This document shows positions 56,266-63,621 of a stretch of DNA of 64,000 nt, one piece after another. The translations under genes and the position numbers were made by a program. The notes beneath the pieces were generated by a model. It was not told where the DNA came from. It did no database searches and saw nothing but the letters and a program-made list of their open reading frames with translations. Numbering within the stretch: the first letter of the stretch is position 1; the number at the start of each line of letters is the position of its first letter. Source of the stretch: an uncultured SAR324 cluster bacterium (GTDB taxonomy: Bacteria > SAR324 > NAC60-12). Where the stretch lies: contig CAJJCY010000003.1 of assembly GCA_905182865.1 (NCBI GenBank), positions 650,054-714,053 on the forward strand, written 5' to 3'.

Positions 56266-56338
56266 TCCATCGGCCTTCTTTAACGTCACTAATATTCTTT
56301 AGACCCACTTAATTCTTCAATCCTGACATTTTAAGAAA

Positions 56339-57565
56339 ATGCTTTTCGCACGTGTTTATTTTCCTTTTGCCTTAGGCTATGCCATATCCTATTTTTTTCG
56401 CAACACCAATGCGATAATTGAGAGTGATCTGGTTGATGAACTTGGACTTGGACCTGCTGATTTGGGGCTTTTAACAGGCGCGTATTTTTTGTCATTTGCG
56501 ATTTTTCAGCTGCCTTTGGGTATATTGCTCGACCGTTATGGTCCACGGCGTACGGAAGCTGTTCTATTGTTATTTGCTGCATTGGGGGCGTGGATTTTTT
56601 CGAAGGCAGATTCACTTTCAGGATTGATCTTGGGCAGATTGCTGATCGGCTTAGGTGTTTCCGCGTGTCTGATGGCAGCATTCAAAGCTTATGTAATCTG
56701 GTTTTCCAGTGGACGTTTGCCGATGATCAACGGCTTGCAAATGGTTGCAGGTGGGTTGGGAGCCCTGGGGGCAACGACTCCTTTGCAGAATGTCCTTTCA
56801 ATCACAGACTGGCGTGGTGTTTTCACGGGTCTTGCCATCATTACAGTTTTTGCTTCACTTTGTTTATGGTTTATTTTACCTGAACATCAAAGTTCTGCTG
56901 ACAAACATACTGCAATAAAAACACAGCTCAAAGAAATGGGTCAAATATTCCGCAGCCCAGTTTTTTGGAGCATTGTCCCTTTAACAGCACTTTCCAATGG
57001 ATCATTTTTGGCGATTCAAGGACTCTGGATTAAACCATGGCTGAGAGATGTTGTGAATCTTGGTGAGGGGGATTCTTCGCAACTATTATTTGCAATGACA
57101 CTGGCTATAATTGCAGGTTATTTTTTATTTGGAATTTTCTCTGAACGACTTTCTCAGCTGTTTGATATTCGCCCGATTACTGTGGGTGTTTTTGGAATGA
57201 CTTTATTTTTAACCACGCAATTTTCCATGGCATTTGGCTGGGCAACGAGTCCTTTGTTAGTGGTTGTTTGTTTTGGATTTTTGGGCTCTTCATGCATTTT
57301 AACCTTTTCTGGTTTAGCTCAAATTTTTCCAAAAAAATATTCCGGACGTGTTAGTACAATCCTGAATGTGCAGGTTTTTATGGGGGCATTTATTATCCAG
57401 TGGGGTATAGGAGCCATCATTGAACTCTGGCCAACTACAGAAATTGGCTATGATCCTGCAAGTTATCAAGTCGCAATTGGTGTACTGGTTTTAATGCAAG
57501 CAGCAGGTTTGGTCTGGTATTTATTATCTCAACAACTCATCAAGAAGCAACCCGAAATGATTTAG
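56339..57565 (+). CDS. MFS transporter
   Basis: This 408-residue protein has twelve membrane helices, the MFS loop motif GILLDRYGPRRTE at about 62-74, and a second-half copy (IFSERLSQLFDIRP). The N-terminal SYFFRNTNAIIESDLVDELG is like NarK/GudP-type or oxalate:formate-like permeases, but the substrate cannot be assigned. It follows cobO by 73 bp and ends 3 bp before the convergent csoR gene. No signal for cobalt or corrinoid transport is seen. Confidence 0.88.
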   Translation: MLFARVYFPFALGYAISYFFRNTNAIIESDLVDELGLGPADLGLLTGAYFLSFAIFQLPLGILLDRYGPRRTEAVLLLFAALGAWIFSKADSLSGLILGRLLIGLGVSACLMAAFKAYVIWFSSGRLPMINGLQMVAGGLGALGATTPLQNVLSITDWRGVFTGLAIITVFASLCLWFILPEHQSSADKHTAIKTQLKEMGQIFRSPVFWSIVPLTALSNGSFLAIQGLWIKPWLRDVVNLGEGDSSQLLFAMTLAIIAGYFLFGIFSERLSQLFDIRPITVGVFGMTLFLTTQFSMAFGWATSPLLVVVCFGFLGSSCILTFSGLAQIFPKKYSGRVSTILNVQVFMGAFIIQWGIGAIIELWPTTEIGYDPASYQVAIGVLVLMQAAGLVWYLLSQQLIKKQPEMI

Positions 57566-57568
57566 CAC

Positions 57569-57838
57569 CTAATTCAATTTTTCAAAGAGACGTGTAATTT
57601 CTTTAATTTTTACCGCAGCTTCTTTTTGACTTTTTGAGGTAATTGCGTCATTGACACAGTGCTGCAGGTGGCTTGCTAAAATTCCAGACTCAATTTTACG
57701 CATTGCTCCTGTCACTGCTCTGATTTGGGACAGAAGATCCATGCAATATCTACGTTCCTCAATCATAGTTTGAATTCCTCGTACTTGTCCTTCAACCTTT
57801 TTCAGGCGAACAAGTTGATTTTCGTGACTTGGATGCAT
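57569..57838 (-). CDS. CsoR/RcnR/FrmR-family metal-sensing repressor
   Basis: This 89-residue all-helical protein begins MHPSHENQLVRLKKVEGQVR and contains IEERRYCMDLLSQIRAVTGA and SHLQHCVNDAI. The Cys in RYC and the His/Cys in SHLQHC correspond to the Cys-His-Cys copper site of CsoR. N-terminal histidines are also seen in the nickel/cobalt sensor RcnR, so the metal is not certain. These tetramers leave DNA when metal binds. A matching operator-like palindrome lies 268 bp upstream at 58106-58122. Confidence 0.9.
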   Translation of the reverse strand: MHPSHENQLVRLKKVEGQVRGIQTMIEERRYCMDLLSQIRAVTGAMRKIESGILASHLQHCVNDAITSKSQKEAAVKIKEITRLFEKLN

Positions 57839-58055
57839 TGTTTACTCCTCAAAAAAGTGAATATTAAATTGGGCTTGCTGAAAGATGAAATTGTTAAATA
57901 ATACCAATAAGAAAATTATAAATTCAGGATGTCATGTACAAGTAATTCATCTTAAACCTCACAAAATACTTACTCATATGTTGATTGATTTTCTCATTCT
58001 GTGAGTTATTTTCATTGGGATGCGGTGTCGCTTTCGATTCTTCTGCATTGTCATT

Positions 58056-58070
58056 CCGGATTAAATCCGG
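58056..58070. repeat. CCGGATT-A-AATCCGG hairpin element
   Basis: CCGGATT at 58056-58062 and AATCCGG at 58064-58070 form a 7-bp perfect stem around one base. With the surrounding TGTCATT and CATG it resembles REP-like intergenic hairpins of many proteobacteria. Only one copy was noticed in the window. Confidence 0.5.
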
Positions 58071-58105
58071 CATGTCAAAAGAAAATCTATTTAACAATTT
58101 GTATT

Positions 58106-58122
58106 ATACCTTATGGGGGTAT
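58106..58122. promoter_or_regulatory. Candidate CsoR operator
   Basis: ATACC TTATGGG GGTAT is an interrupted palindrome with a G-tract, nearly the same as the Bacillus-type CsoR operator (ATACCCTACGGGGGTAT). It lies 67 bp before the GT2 gene and 268 bp upstream of the csoR start. The normal targets (copper chaperone and P-type ATPase) are not present. Confidence 0.55.
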
Positions 58123-58188
58123 CAAAAATTTGTCAAGTAAAATCATGAATTCAGTATTCGTTAACTTGAGCAATTATATGATTGTGTC

Positions 58189-58911
58189 ATGCCGAGTGTA
58201 ACTGTCATACTGCCAACCTGGAATCGTGCCGAATGGCTAGAAACAGCAGTTGAATCAGTTTTAACACAGACTTTCCGGGATTATGAGCTGATTGTGGTAG
58301 ATGATGCTTCAACTGATTCTACAGCAGAAATTATTGAACGCTATTCCAGAAAAATCCGGTGCATTATATTAACAAAAAACCGGGGAGTCAGTGCTGCACG
58401 AAATGCTGCTGTTTTAAAAAGCGACAGTGAGTGGATCGCCTTTTTGGACTCAGATGATTATTGGCATCCGGAAAAATTACAAAAGCAAATCGAACAAACC
58501 AAAATTAGACAGGGATTTCCGATTCATTATACTGATGAAATATGGATCAGGAATGGAGTCCGGGTCAACCCGAAAAAAAAGCATCAAAAACGGGAGGGCT
58601 GGATTTTTCAGCCAAGTCTGGCACTTTGTTTGATGGCTCCTTCAACAGTTCTCCTTCGTCGCGAACTGCTTGAAGTGCATGGTATGTTTGATGAAAGACT
58701 GCCCGTTTGTGAGGATTATGATCTTTGGCTCCGGCTCTGTGCTCAGCATCCAGTGGCCTTACTGAACGAAAAATTAATGACACGCCACGGAGGACATGCA
58801 GACCAGCTTTCACAAAGAGAATGGGGAATTGATCGTTATCGTGTAGTGTCAATTAATAAAATTCTGAAAACTGAAATACTGAAATCTGAGAGAAGGCCGG
58901 AGCTAACTTAG
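58189..58911 (+). CDS. GT2 family glycosyltransferase
   Basis: This 240-residue enzyme is a GT-A glycosyltransferase: VTVILPTWNRAEWLETAVES at the start, VVDDASTDSTAEIIERY, NRGVSAARNAAVLKSDSEW, and FLDSDDYWHPEKL with the DxD-type metal site. APSTVLLRRELLEVHG and FDERLPVCEDYDLWLRL with the catalytic ED are present. Sugar and acceptor are unknown. It is isolated from the main glycan region and has backbone-like base composition. A hairpin terminator overlaps its end. Confidence 0.9.
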   Translation: MPSVTVILPTWNRAEWLETAVESVLTQTFRDYELIVVDDASTDSTAEIIERYSRKIRCIILTKNRGVSAARNAAVLKSDSEWIAFLDSDDYWHPEKLQKQIEQTKIRQGFPIHYTDEIWIRNGVRVNPKKKHQKREGWIFQPSLALCLMAPSTVLLRRELLEVHGMFDERLPVCEDYDLWLRLCAQHPVALLNEKLMTRHGGHADQLSQREWGIDRYRVVSINKILKTEILKSERRPELT

Positions 58912-58924
58912 CCGAGCCTTTTAA
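58893..58924 (+). terminator. Intrinsic terminator after the GT2 gene
   Basis: AAGGCCGG at 58893-58900 pairs with CCGAGCCTT at 58912-58920 (one bulged A), followed by TTTAAATT. The hairpin spans the stop codon at 58909-58911 and ends the single-gene transcript. Confidence 0.65.
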
Positions 58925-59005
58925 ATTGGAGTTATCATAAAATTACAAATTTAAGACAAGGCAAAAAATTATCAGCCAATTTTGAATTTACTAAATGAGA
59001 ACAAC

Positions 59006-59500
59006 ATGACAGAAATTAAGACAGATTTTGAAATACGACAAGCCAAAGAAGAGGATGTGCCTGAAATATTAGAATTGATCAAAGCTCTGGCTGAATTTGA
59101 GAATCTCTCTGATGAAGTGGTTGCAACAGAGGAGTTGCTGAAGAAAACGCTATTTGGTATAAATTCTCCGGCAGAAGTCCAAATTGCTTACGACAAAAAT
59201 AAAACCTTGGGCTTTGCATTGTATTTTCGCACGTTTTCTACTTTTTTAGGACGTCCAGGAATTTATCTTGAGGATCTGTATGTGCGTGAAAGCGCCAGAG
59301 GAAAAGGCGTTGGAGAAGCATTGCTCCGCCGATTAGCCCAACGGACTCTGGCAATTGGCGGAGGACGTTTGGAATGGTCAGTTCTTAACTGGAATGAAGT
59401 GGCAATTAAATTTTATCAGAAAATGGGGGCGGCTCCTTTGGAAGAATGGACAACCTACAGGGTGACTGGGAAAAATCTGCAGGAACTGGCAGAAGACTGA
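59006..59500 (+). CDS. GNAT-family N-acetyltransferase (diamine/thialysine acetyltransferase-like)
   Basis: The 164-residue protein has EIRQAKEEDVPEILELIKAL near the start, GFALYFRTFSTFLGRPGIYL, and EDLYVRESARGKGVGEALLR, where RGKGVG is the acetyl-CoA pyrophosphate loop. LEWSVLNWNEVAIKFYQKMG is typical of the SAT family that acetylates polyamines or thialysine. ATG 59006 gives the usual length; a TTG at 58982 is an alternative. The amine substrate is not certain. Confidence 0.9.
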   Translation: MTEIKTDFEIRQAKEEDVPEILELIKALAEFENLSDEVVATEELLKKTLFGINSPAEVQIAYDKNKTLGFALYFRTFSTFLGRPGIYLEDLYVRESARGKGVGEALLRRLAQRTLAIGGGRLEWSVLNWNEVAIKFYQKMGAAPLEEWTTYRVTGKNLQELAED

Positions 59501-59515
59501 TTGCATTAAATTAGT

Positions 59516-60103
59516 TTATCTTCTTTTATATTTTGATTCTGGCTCTCGCGGTTTTTTGTCAGTTTCTTCTTTTAGAGTTTCTTCTTTTAGAGTTTCTTCT
59601 TTTAGAGTTTCTTCTTTTAGAGTTTCTTCTTTTAGAGTTTCTTCTTTTAGAGTTTCTTCTTTTAGAGTTTCTTCTTTTTTTGCTGTGGCTTTGGTTTTTC
59701 TCTCTTCTGTTATTTGGTCATAAACTCTTTGTAAAACACGATTTGTCAGACCATGTGAAGTGTCATCTACAAAATCTTTGCATAGCTCTACAGCTTCGTC
59801 AATGACAACACTATGGGATAGTTCCGGATGGTGATAAAGTTCATAGGTTGCCAGACGTAATATATTCCGGACAGTGGTGGAAAGACGGTTCAGTTTCCAG
59901 TGTTCCAGGTTACGCCGCAAATATCGGTCAAGGTGTTTGCGATGCTGGAGCGTCCCTGCTACCAGTTCCCGTGCAAATTCTTTTATTTCCGGACTGGTTT
60001 CAAGTTGCTCCAAAAAACGATCAGCATGTTTCATGGCTTTACTTTGAAGCAGTTCCGCCTGATAAAGGGCCTGTAGTGCGTATGATCTAGCTTGGTGGCG
60101 CAT
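59516..60103 (-). CDS. nusB: NusB transcription antitermination factor with repeat tail
   Basis: Residues 1-140 are NusB: RHQARSYALQALYQAELLQS, ELVAGTLQHRKHLDRYLRRN, WKLNRLSTTVRNILRLATYE and VVIDEAVELCKDFVDDTSHG, ending in FVNRVLQ-like NRVLQRVYDQI. NusB binds boxA RNA with NusE. The C-terminus is unusual: seven exact KEETL repeats plus a partial copy, then a basic end (KPREPESKYKRR). The tail is encoded by a perfect 15-bp tandem repeat. The gene begins five bases after the lpxC-fusion stop, so the two are co-transcribed. Confidence 0.93.
   Translation of the reverse strand: MRHQARSYALQALYQAELLQSKAMKHADRFLEQLETSPEIKEFARELVAGTLQHRKHLDRYLRRNLEHWKLNRLSTTVRNILRLATYELYHHPELSHSVVIDEAVELCKDFVDDTSHGLTNRVLQRVYDQITEERKTKATAKKEETLKEETLKEETLKEETLKEETLKEETLKEETLKEETDKKPREPESKYKRR
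59561..59678. repeat. 15-bp tandem repeat in the nusB 3' end
   Basis: Seven consecutive identical copies of TTTAGAGTTTCTTCT occupy 59571-59675, with partial copies at each side. On the minus strand each unit encodes the five residues KEETL. The unit length is a multiple of three, so copy-number change keeps the nusB frame. Confidence 0.95.
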
Positions 60104-60108
60104 ATTAC

Positions 60109-61446
60109 TCAGGTTATCAGTGCAACATGTAATTTTTGAACCAGAGCCTGATTGTAACCATGTGATGTCATATTGGCAACAACTCTTCCTCGCAGTGGAT
60201 ATCCAAGAAGATAAAGGTCTCCGATGAGATCAAGTATTTTGTGTCGTACAAACTCATCCGGATAACGTAAGTCTGTATTGATGACCTTTCCCTCATGTAT
60301 GATTATATGAGAATCAAGATAGCCACTGCCGACAGTTCCTTTTTTTTGCGCCATGTCAATATTCTCGAAGGTATTGAAAGACCTTGCTGGTGCAATATCA
60401 CTGTTGAAAGAATCCTTTTCAGAATTAAAGGTTAGTTTTTGCTCTCCAATAGGAGCGTCATAATCAACACGCATTTTAACCTCAAAGCCTTCATACGGTT
60501 CCACATAGAGGTGTTTTTCATCCAATTTTTTACGCCCCACCTGAATTGGCTCCAAAACTACAGCATCTTTTGCTGATTCATTTTGATCCAGTATTCCAGC
60601 TTCTTTGATAAGTTCACTAAAATCCTTTGCTGAACCGTCAATGTTGGGTATTTCTTCATCGACTTTAGCTAAAACATTGGTTATTCCGGCCATATGTAAA
60701 GCAGCCATCAAATGTTCGACTGTCCGTACCAGACGGTTATCACGAGCTAATACAGTCGAGTTTGCACTAAATGATTGCTTTGCCACAGATTGAGAAAAAT
60801 TTTCTATATTTGTGATATGTGCAGGTAAAGATGTATCATCTAATGTTTGAAAAACAATCCCGGAGTTAGGATCAAGTGGACTTAAAATAACACCGGTGTT
60901 TCTACCTGTCAAAAGCCCTTTACCATTCAAAACAACATTGCCTTTCAAGGTTCTCTGGGGACGTTTTGAATCCTGTAATTGTACTGCTCCAGAAGGTATT
61001 ATGGGATTGATAATTTTTGCTACTTCCAGCAGAGTATCTGAGGCTAGATCTTTGATTTTTTTTGGAGGTTTATTGGAAAGAACAATTGAAATTTTGTTGA
61101 GCAAAATTTCAAGTCGCAGTGGTTTTTCCAAAAAATCGACAGCACCCAGTTTTATTGCATTTACTGCTGCATCGATGCCCGCGTGTCCGCTCATCATGAT
61201 TACGGGAATGTCCGGATGAGTTTCACGCAACTGACTGAGAATTGCCATTCCATCCGTTCCAGGAAGCCAGATGTCCAACAGTACCAAAGCTGGAGTTTGT
61301 TTCTCCAGTTTTGCATAAAAATCTTCAGAGTCCCTGCAGGACATCACCGGATAGCCTTCATCAGAAAGAACATTTTCAAGTGTCTCCCGAATCGCCGGTT
61401 CGTCGTCTACTACACATATAATTTGTGATTTAGCCATTTTGCACAT
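60109..61446 (-). CDS. lpxC: Response-regulator receiver domain fused to LpxC deacetylase
   Basis: Residues 1-125 are a NtrX-like receiver: CVVDDEPAIRETLENVLSDE, phospho-acceptor Asp58 in LVLLDIWLPGTDG, VIMMSGHAGIDAAVNAIKLG and the lysine in DFLEKPL. After a short linker, residues from about 160 to 445 are UDP-3-O-acyl-GlcNAc deacetylase (LpxC): the zinc His in TVEHLMAALHMAG, ARSFNTFENIDMAQ, DEFVRHKILDLIGDLYLLG with the second His and the Asp, and TSHGYNQAL with the catalytic His. All catalytic residues are present. LpxC commits the cell to lipid A synthesis. A start at residue 4 is possible. It is followed by nusB. Confidence 0.95.
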   Translation of the reverse strand: MCKMAKSQIICVVDDEPAIRETLENVLSDEGYPVMSCRDSEDFYAKLEKQTPALVLLDIWLPGTDGMAILSQLRETHPDIPVIMMSGHAGIDAAVNAIKLGAVDFLEKPLRLEILLNKISIVLSNKPPKKIKDLASDTLLEVAKIINPIIPSGAVQLQDSKRPQRTLKGNVVLNGKGLLTGRNTGVILSPLDPNSGIVFQTLDDTSLPAHITNIENFSQSVAKQSFSANSTVLARDNRLVRTVEHLMAALHMAGITNVLAKVDEEIPNIDGSAKDFSELIKEAGILDQNESAKDAVVLEPIQVGRKKLDEKHLYVEPYEGFEVKMRVDYDAPIGEQKLTFNSEKDSFNSDIAPARSFNTFENIDMAQKKGTVGSGYLDSHIIIHEGKVINTDLRYPDEFVRHKILDLIGDLYLLGYPLRGRVVANMTSHGYNQALVQKLHVALIT

Positions 61447-61476
61447 TATGTTAATGTTTTTTCTGGGTTAACCAGT

Positions 61477-61950
61477 TCAAAATTGATACTTTAATCGTTG
61501 ACCTACTTGAAGTTTTAGTTCGTCGGCACGTCCTGAGTCAATTTCCAGCACAAAATTTCCAGCCACAGGAGGTGTCATTACAGGAGGAATAACTCCTGAC
61601 TTTTCCGGCTGAACATTCCGGAGAATGTGAACAATTAAGTGATTATCCAGCCAAATGATATCCAATGGGAACTGCATATTTTTCATCCAAAAACCATGCT
61701 GTTTACGTTTTTCAAAGACAAACAACATGCCCCAGCCATTTTCTAGACCAGAACGTTTCCCCAGTCCCAAGCTTCGTTTTTCAACTGTGTCTGCGACTTC
61801 GACAGAGATTTTCTTTCCAGTGGAAGTTGTGACAATCGCATGTGCATAATCCCGAACTTCAGCAAATGCAAAGTTACTACCTAAAAAGAAGACAAACCAA
61901 GAAGAAATAAAAATAGTGCAGCTCCAAAAAATCCTAACCATGGTTCTCAT
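61477..61950 (-). CDS. DUF192-family exported protein
   Basis: This 157-residue protein has an N-terminal signal peptide (hydrophobic WSCTIFISSWFVFFLGSNFA, cleavage after FAFA) and the DUF192 pattern: VEVADTVEKRSLGLGKRSGL, GWGMLFVF, HGFWMKNMQFPLDIIWLD and NFVLEIDSGRADELKLQVGQ. DUF192 proteins are small beta-rich periplasmic proteins of unknown function. It is encoded between the peptide deformylase gene and the lpxC fusion on the same strand. Confidence 0.88.
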   Translation of the reverse strand: MRTMVRIFWSCTIFISSWFVFFLGSNFAFAEVRDYAHAIVTTSTGKKISVEVADTVEKRSLGLGKRSGLENGWGMLFVFEKRKQHGFWMKNMQFPLDIIWLDNHLIVHILRNVQPEKSGVIPPVMTPPVAGNFVLEIDSGRADELKLQVGQRLKYQF

Positions 61951-61972
61951 CGACTCCTCGGTCTGGATCGAG

Positions 61973-62462
61973 CTATTTTTTAATCATTTTCTGTTTAAGC
62001 AGTGGTAAATGATCAATGAATAAAATGCCATTCAAATGGTCGATTTCATGCTGCAGACAAATAGACATCATATCTTCGGCTTCCAGTTTTTTAGAATTAC
62101 CGTCAATATCCTGATATTCAATGAGTGATTTCTTCAGCACGATCAACTTCGGCCCGGAACTCAATCACACTCAAGCAACCTTCTTCAGAGACAGTAGTTC
62201 CAGATTTTTCCAGTATTTCAGGATTGATGAAAACATGAGGTTCCCGAAGTTCGGTGTCTTCCTCACCACTTTTTAAATCTATAACAATTATTTGTTTCAG
62301 GATACCTGCTTGAATGGCCGCCAAACCTATTCCGCCGGAAAAGTACATTGTTTCCAACATTGATTGTGCGGTTTCATCAAGCTCTTGATCAAAAACTGTT
62401 ACCGGCTTAGCCTTTTGCCTCAAAACTGAATCTGGAAAAGTATGAATTTCTAAAAGTGCCAT
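61973..62462 (-). CDS. def: Peptide deformylase, one frameshift
   Basis: The frame from 62462 reads MALLEIHTFPDSVLRQKAKP, GGIGLAAIQAGILKQIIVID (motif 1, usually GIGLAAPQ; here Pro is replaced by Ile), and VSEEGCLSVIEFRAEV (motif 2 with the metal cysteine). It leaves frame at about 62120, and the next frame continues IEYQDIDGNSKKLEAEDMMS and LQHEIDHLNGILFIDHL (motif 3 with both metal histidines and the catalytic Glu). Removing one base near 62120 repairs it to about 162 residues. Deformylase removes the formyl group from new proteins and is essential, so a sequencing error is likely unless another copy exists. Confidence 0.92.
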
Positions 62463-62668
62463 CTGTCTCCAAACTGAAAATTCACAGTTAATTATGGTAA
62501 TATAGTATTTGTTACCTCGATTTTAACCAAACTGAATCTCAAACACAATCTGTGAAGCATAAAAAACGACACAGAACATGCTTTGTCTTGAGAAGGAAAG
62601 TCAGACTGAGCTAGAATTTTACCTCATTTACTTTTAAAAAATTTCTGGCAGTAAAAAATGGAAACCAA

Positions 62669-63605
62669 ATGAACACCGGATTTTATACGAATCCTATTTA
62701 CCTTGAACACGATACAGGCTCGCATCCGGAAAACGCTAATCGTTTGAGGGCGATACAAGAAAAACTTGAGTCAGGGGGATTGCTTGAAAGATTAATACTG
62801 CAGTCGGGACGTTCTGCGACATCACAGGAAATAAAATTATTGCATTCAGAGAAACTGATTTCAGCTGTCGAAGCTGCGGCTGAAAGCGGAGCCAGAACAC
62901 TCCACACGCCGGACTGCATTATTTCTCCACAAACTTTTAATGCAGCTGCGCATGCTGTCGGCTCAGTGCTGGACGGAGTTATTGAGGTGGCTGAACGTCG
63001 GCTTGATAACGCATTTTGCGCCGTTCGTCCACCGGGGCATCATGCAGAAAATGATTCTGCAATGGGTTTTTGTTTTTTCAACAACATTGCCCTTGCAGCA
63101 GAATTTTTGACAAGAGAGATGGGGTTCAAACGGGTTCTGATTTTTGATTTTGATGTTCATCATGGAAACGGAACACAGCATTTTTTTGAAGAACGGTCCG
63201 ATATATTTTTTGCCAGTATTCATCAGGATCTATGGCATATTTTTCATGAAAAGAATGTCAGGTGGTGGCGGAGGTGCTGGATTTACTCTTAATGTTCCCG
63301 TTCCTCCTGGAATGGGTGATGAAGAATATTTGCAGATTTTTTATGATCAGGTTCAACCAAAATTAGAGGAATACAAGCCGGATTTTGTCTTAGTTTCTGC
63401 CGGATTTGATGCGCACCGCGATGATCCTTTGGCTTCACTTAATCTCACAGAGCGAACTTTTCGGGAGTTGACGAGGGAGTTGAAGCAGTTGGCGGGACAA
63501 TATGCAGGCGGCAGAATTTTGAGTCTGCTGGAAGGAGGTTATGATTTAAACGCCCTCTCGTCATGCGTTCAGGAACACCTGTTGATTTTACATGCTGAGG
63601 ATTAA
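62669..63605 (+). CDS. Histone deacetylase-superfamily deacylase, one frameshift
   Basis: The first frame encodes MNTGFYTNPIYLEHDTGSHP, AVRPPGHHAENDSAMGFCFF (the catalytic His pair and the GFCFFNN loop), and VLIFDFDVHHGNGTQHFFEE with the zinc Asp and His. Near 63262 the next frame takes over: SGGGGGAGFTLNVPVPPGMG, FVLVSAGFDAHRDDPLASLN with the second zinc Asp, and LSLLEGGYDLNALSSCV. One base removed gives about 311 residues, normal for bacterial class II HDAC-like/AcuC-type enzymes, which deacetylate proteins, polyamines or small molecules. The residues around the break do not align well, so some uncertainty remains in the loop. Confidence 0.9.
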
Positions 63606-63621
63606 TTGAACAGAAGTCTTG

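Larger units (their letters stand above)
57839..58188. other. Regulatory intergenic region upstream of csoR
   Basis: These 350 bp contain no convincing gene. They hold a perfect hairpin repeat (58056-58070) and a CsoR-type operator candidate (58106-58122). Promoters for csoR on the left and the GT2 gene on the right probably lie here. Confidence 0.55.

Noticed and set aside
59561..59678. Tandem repeats as a CRISPR array
   Set aside because: The units are contiguous 15-bp copies without spacers and are in frame within nusB.
59533..59805. Plus-strand frame encoding a hydrophobic LLEFLLLEFLL repeat
   Set aside because: It is the complement of the KEETL repeat in nusB, whose conserved domain fixes the coding strand.
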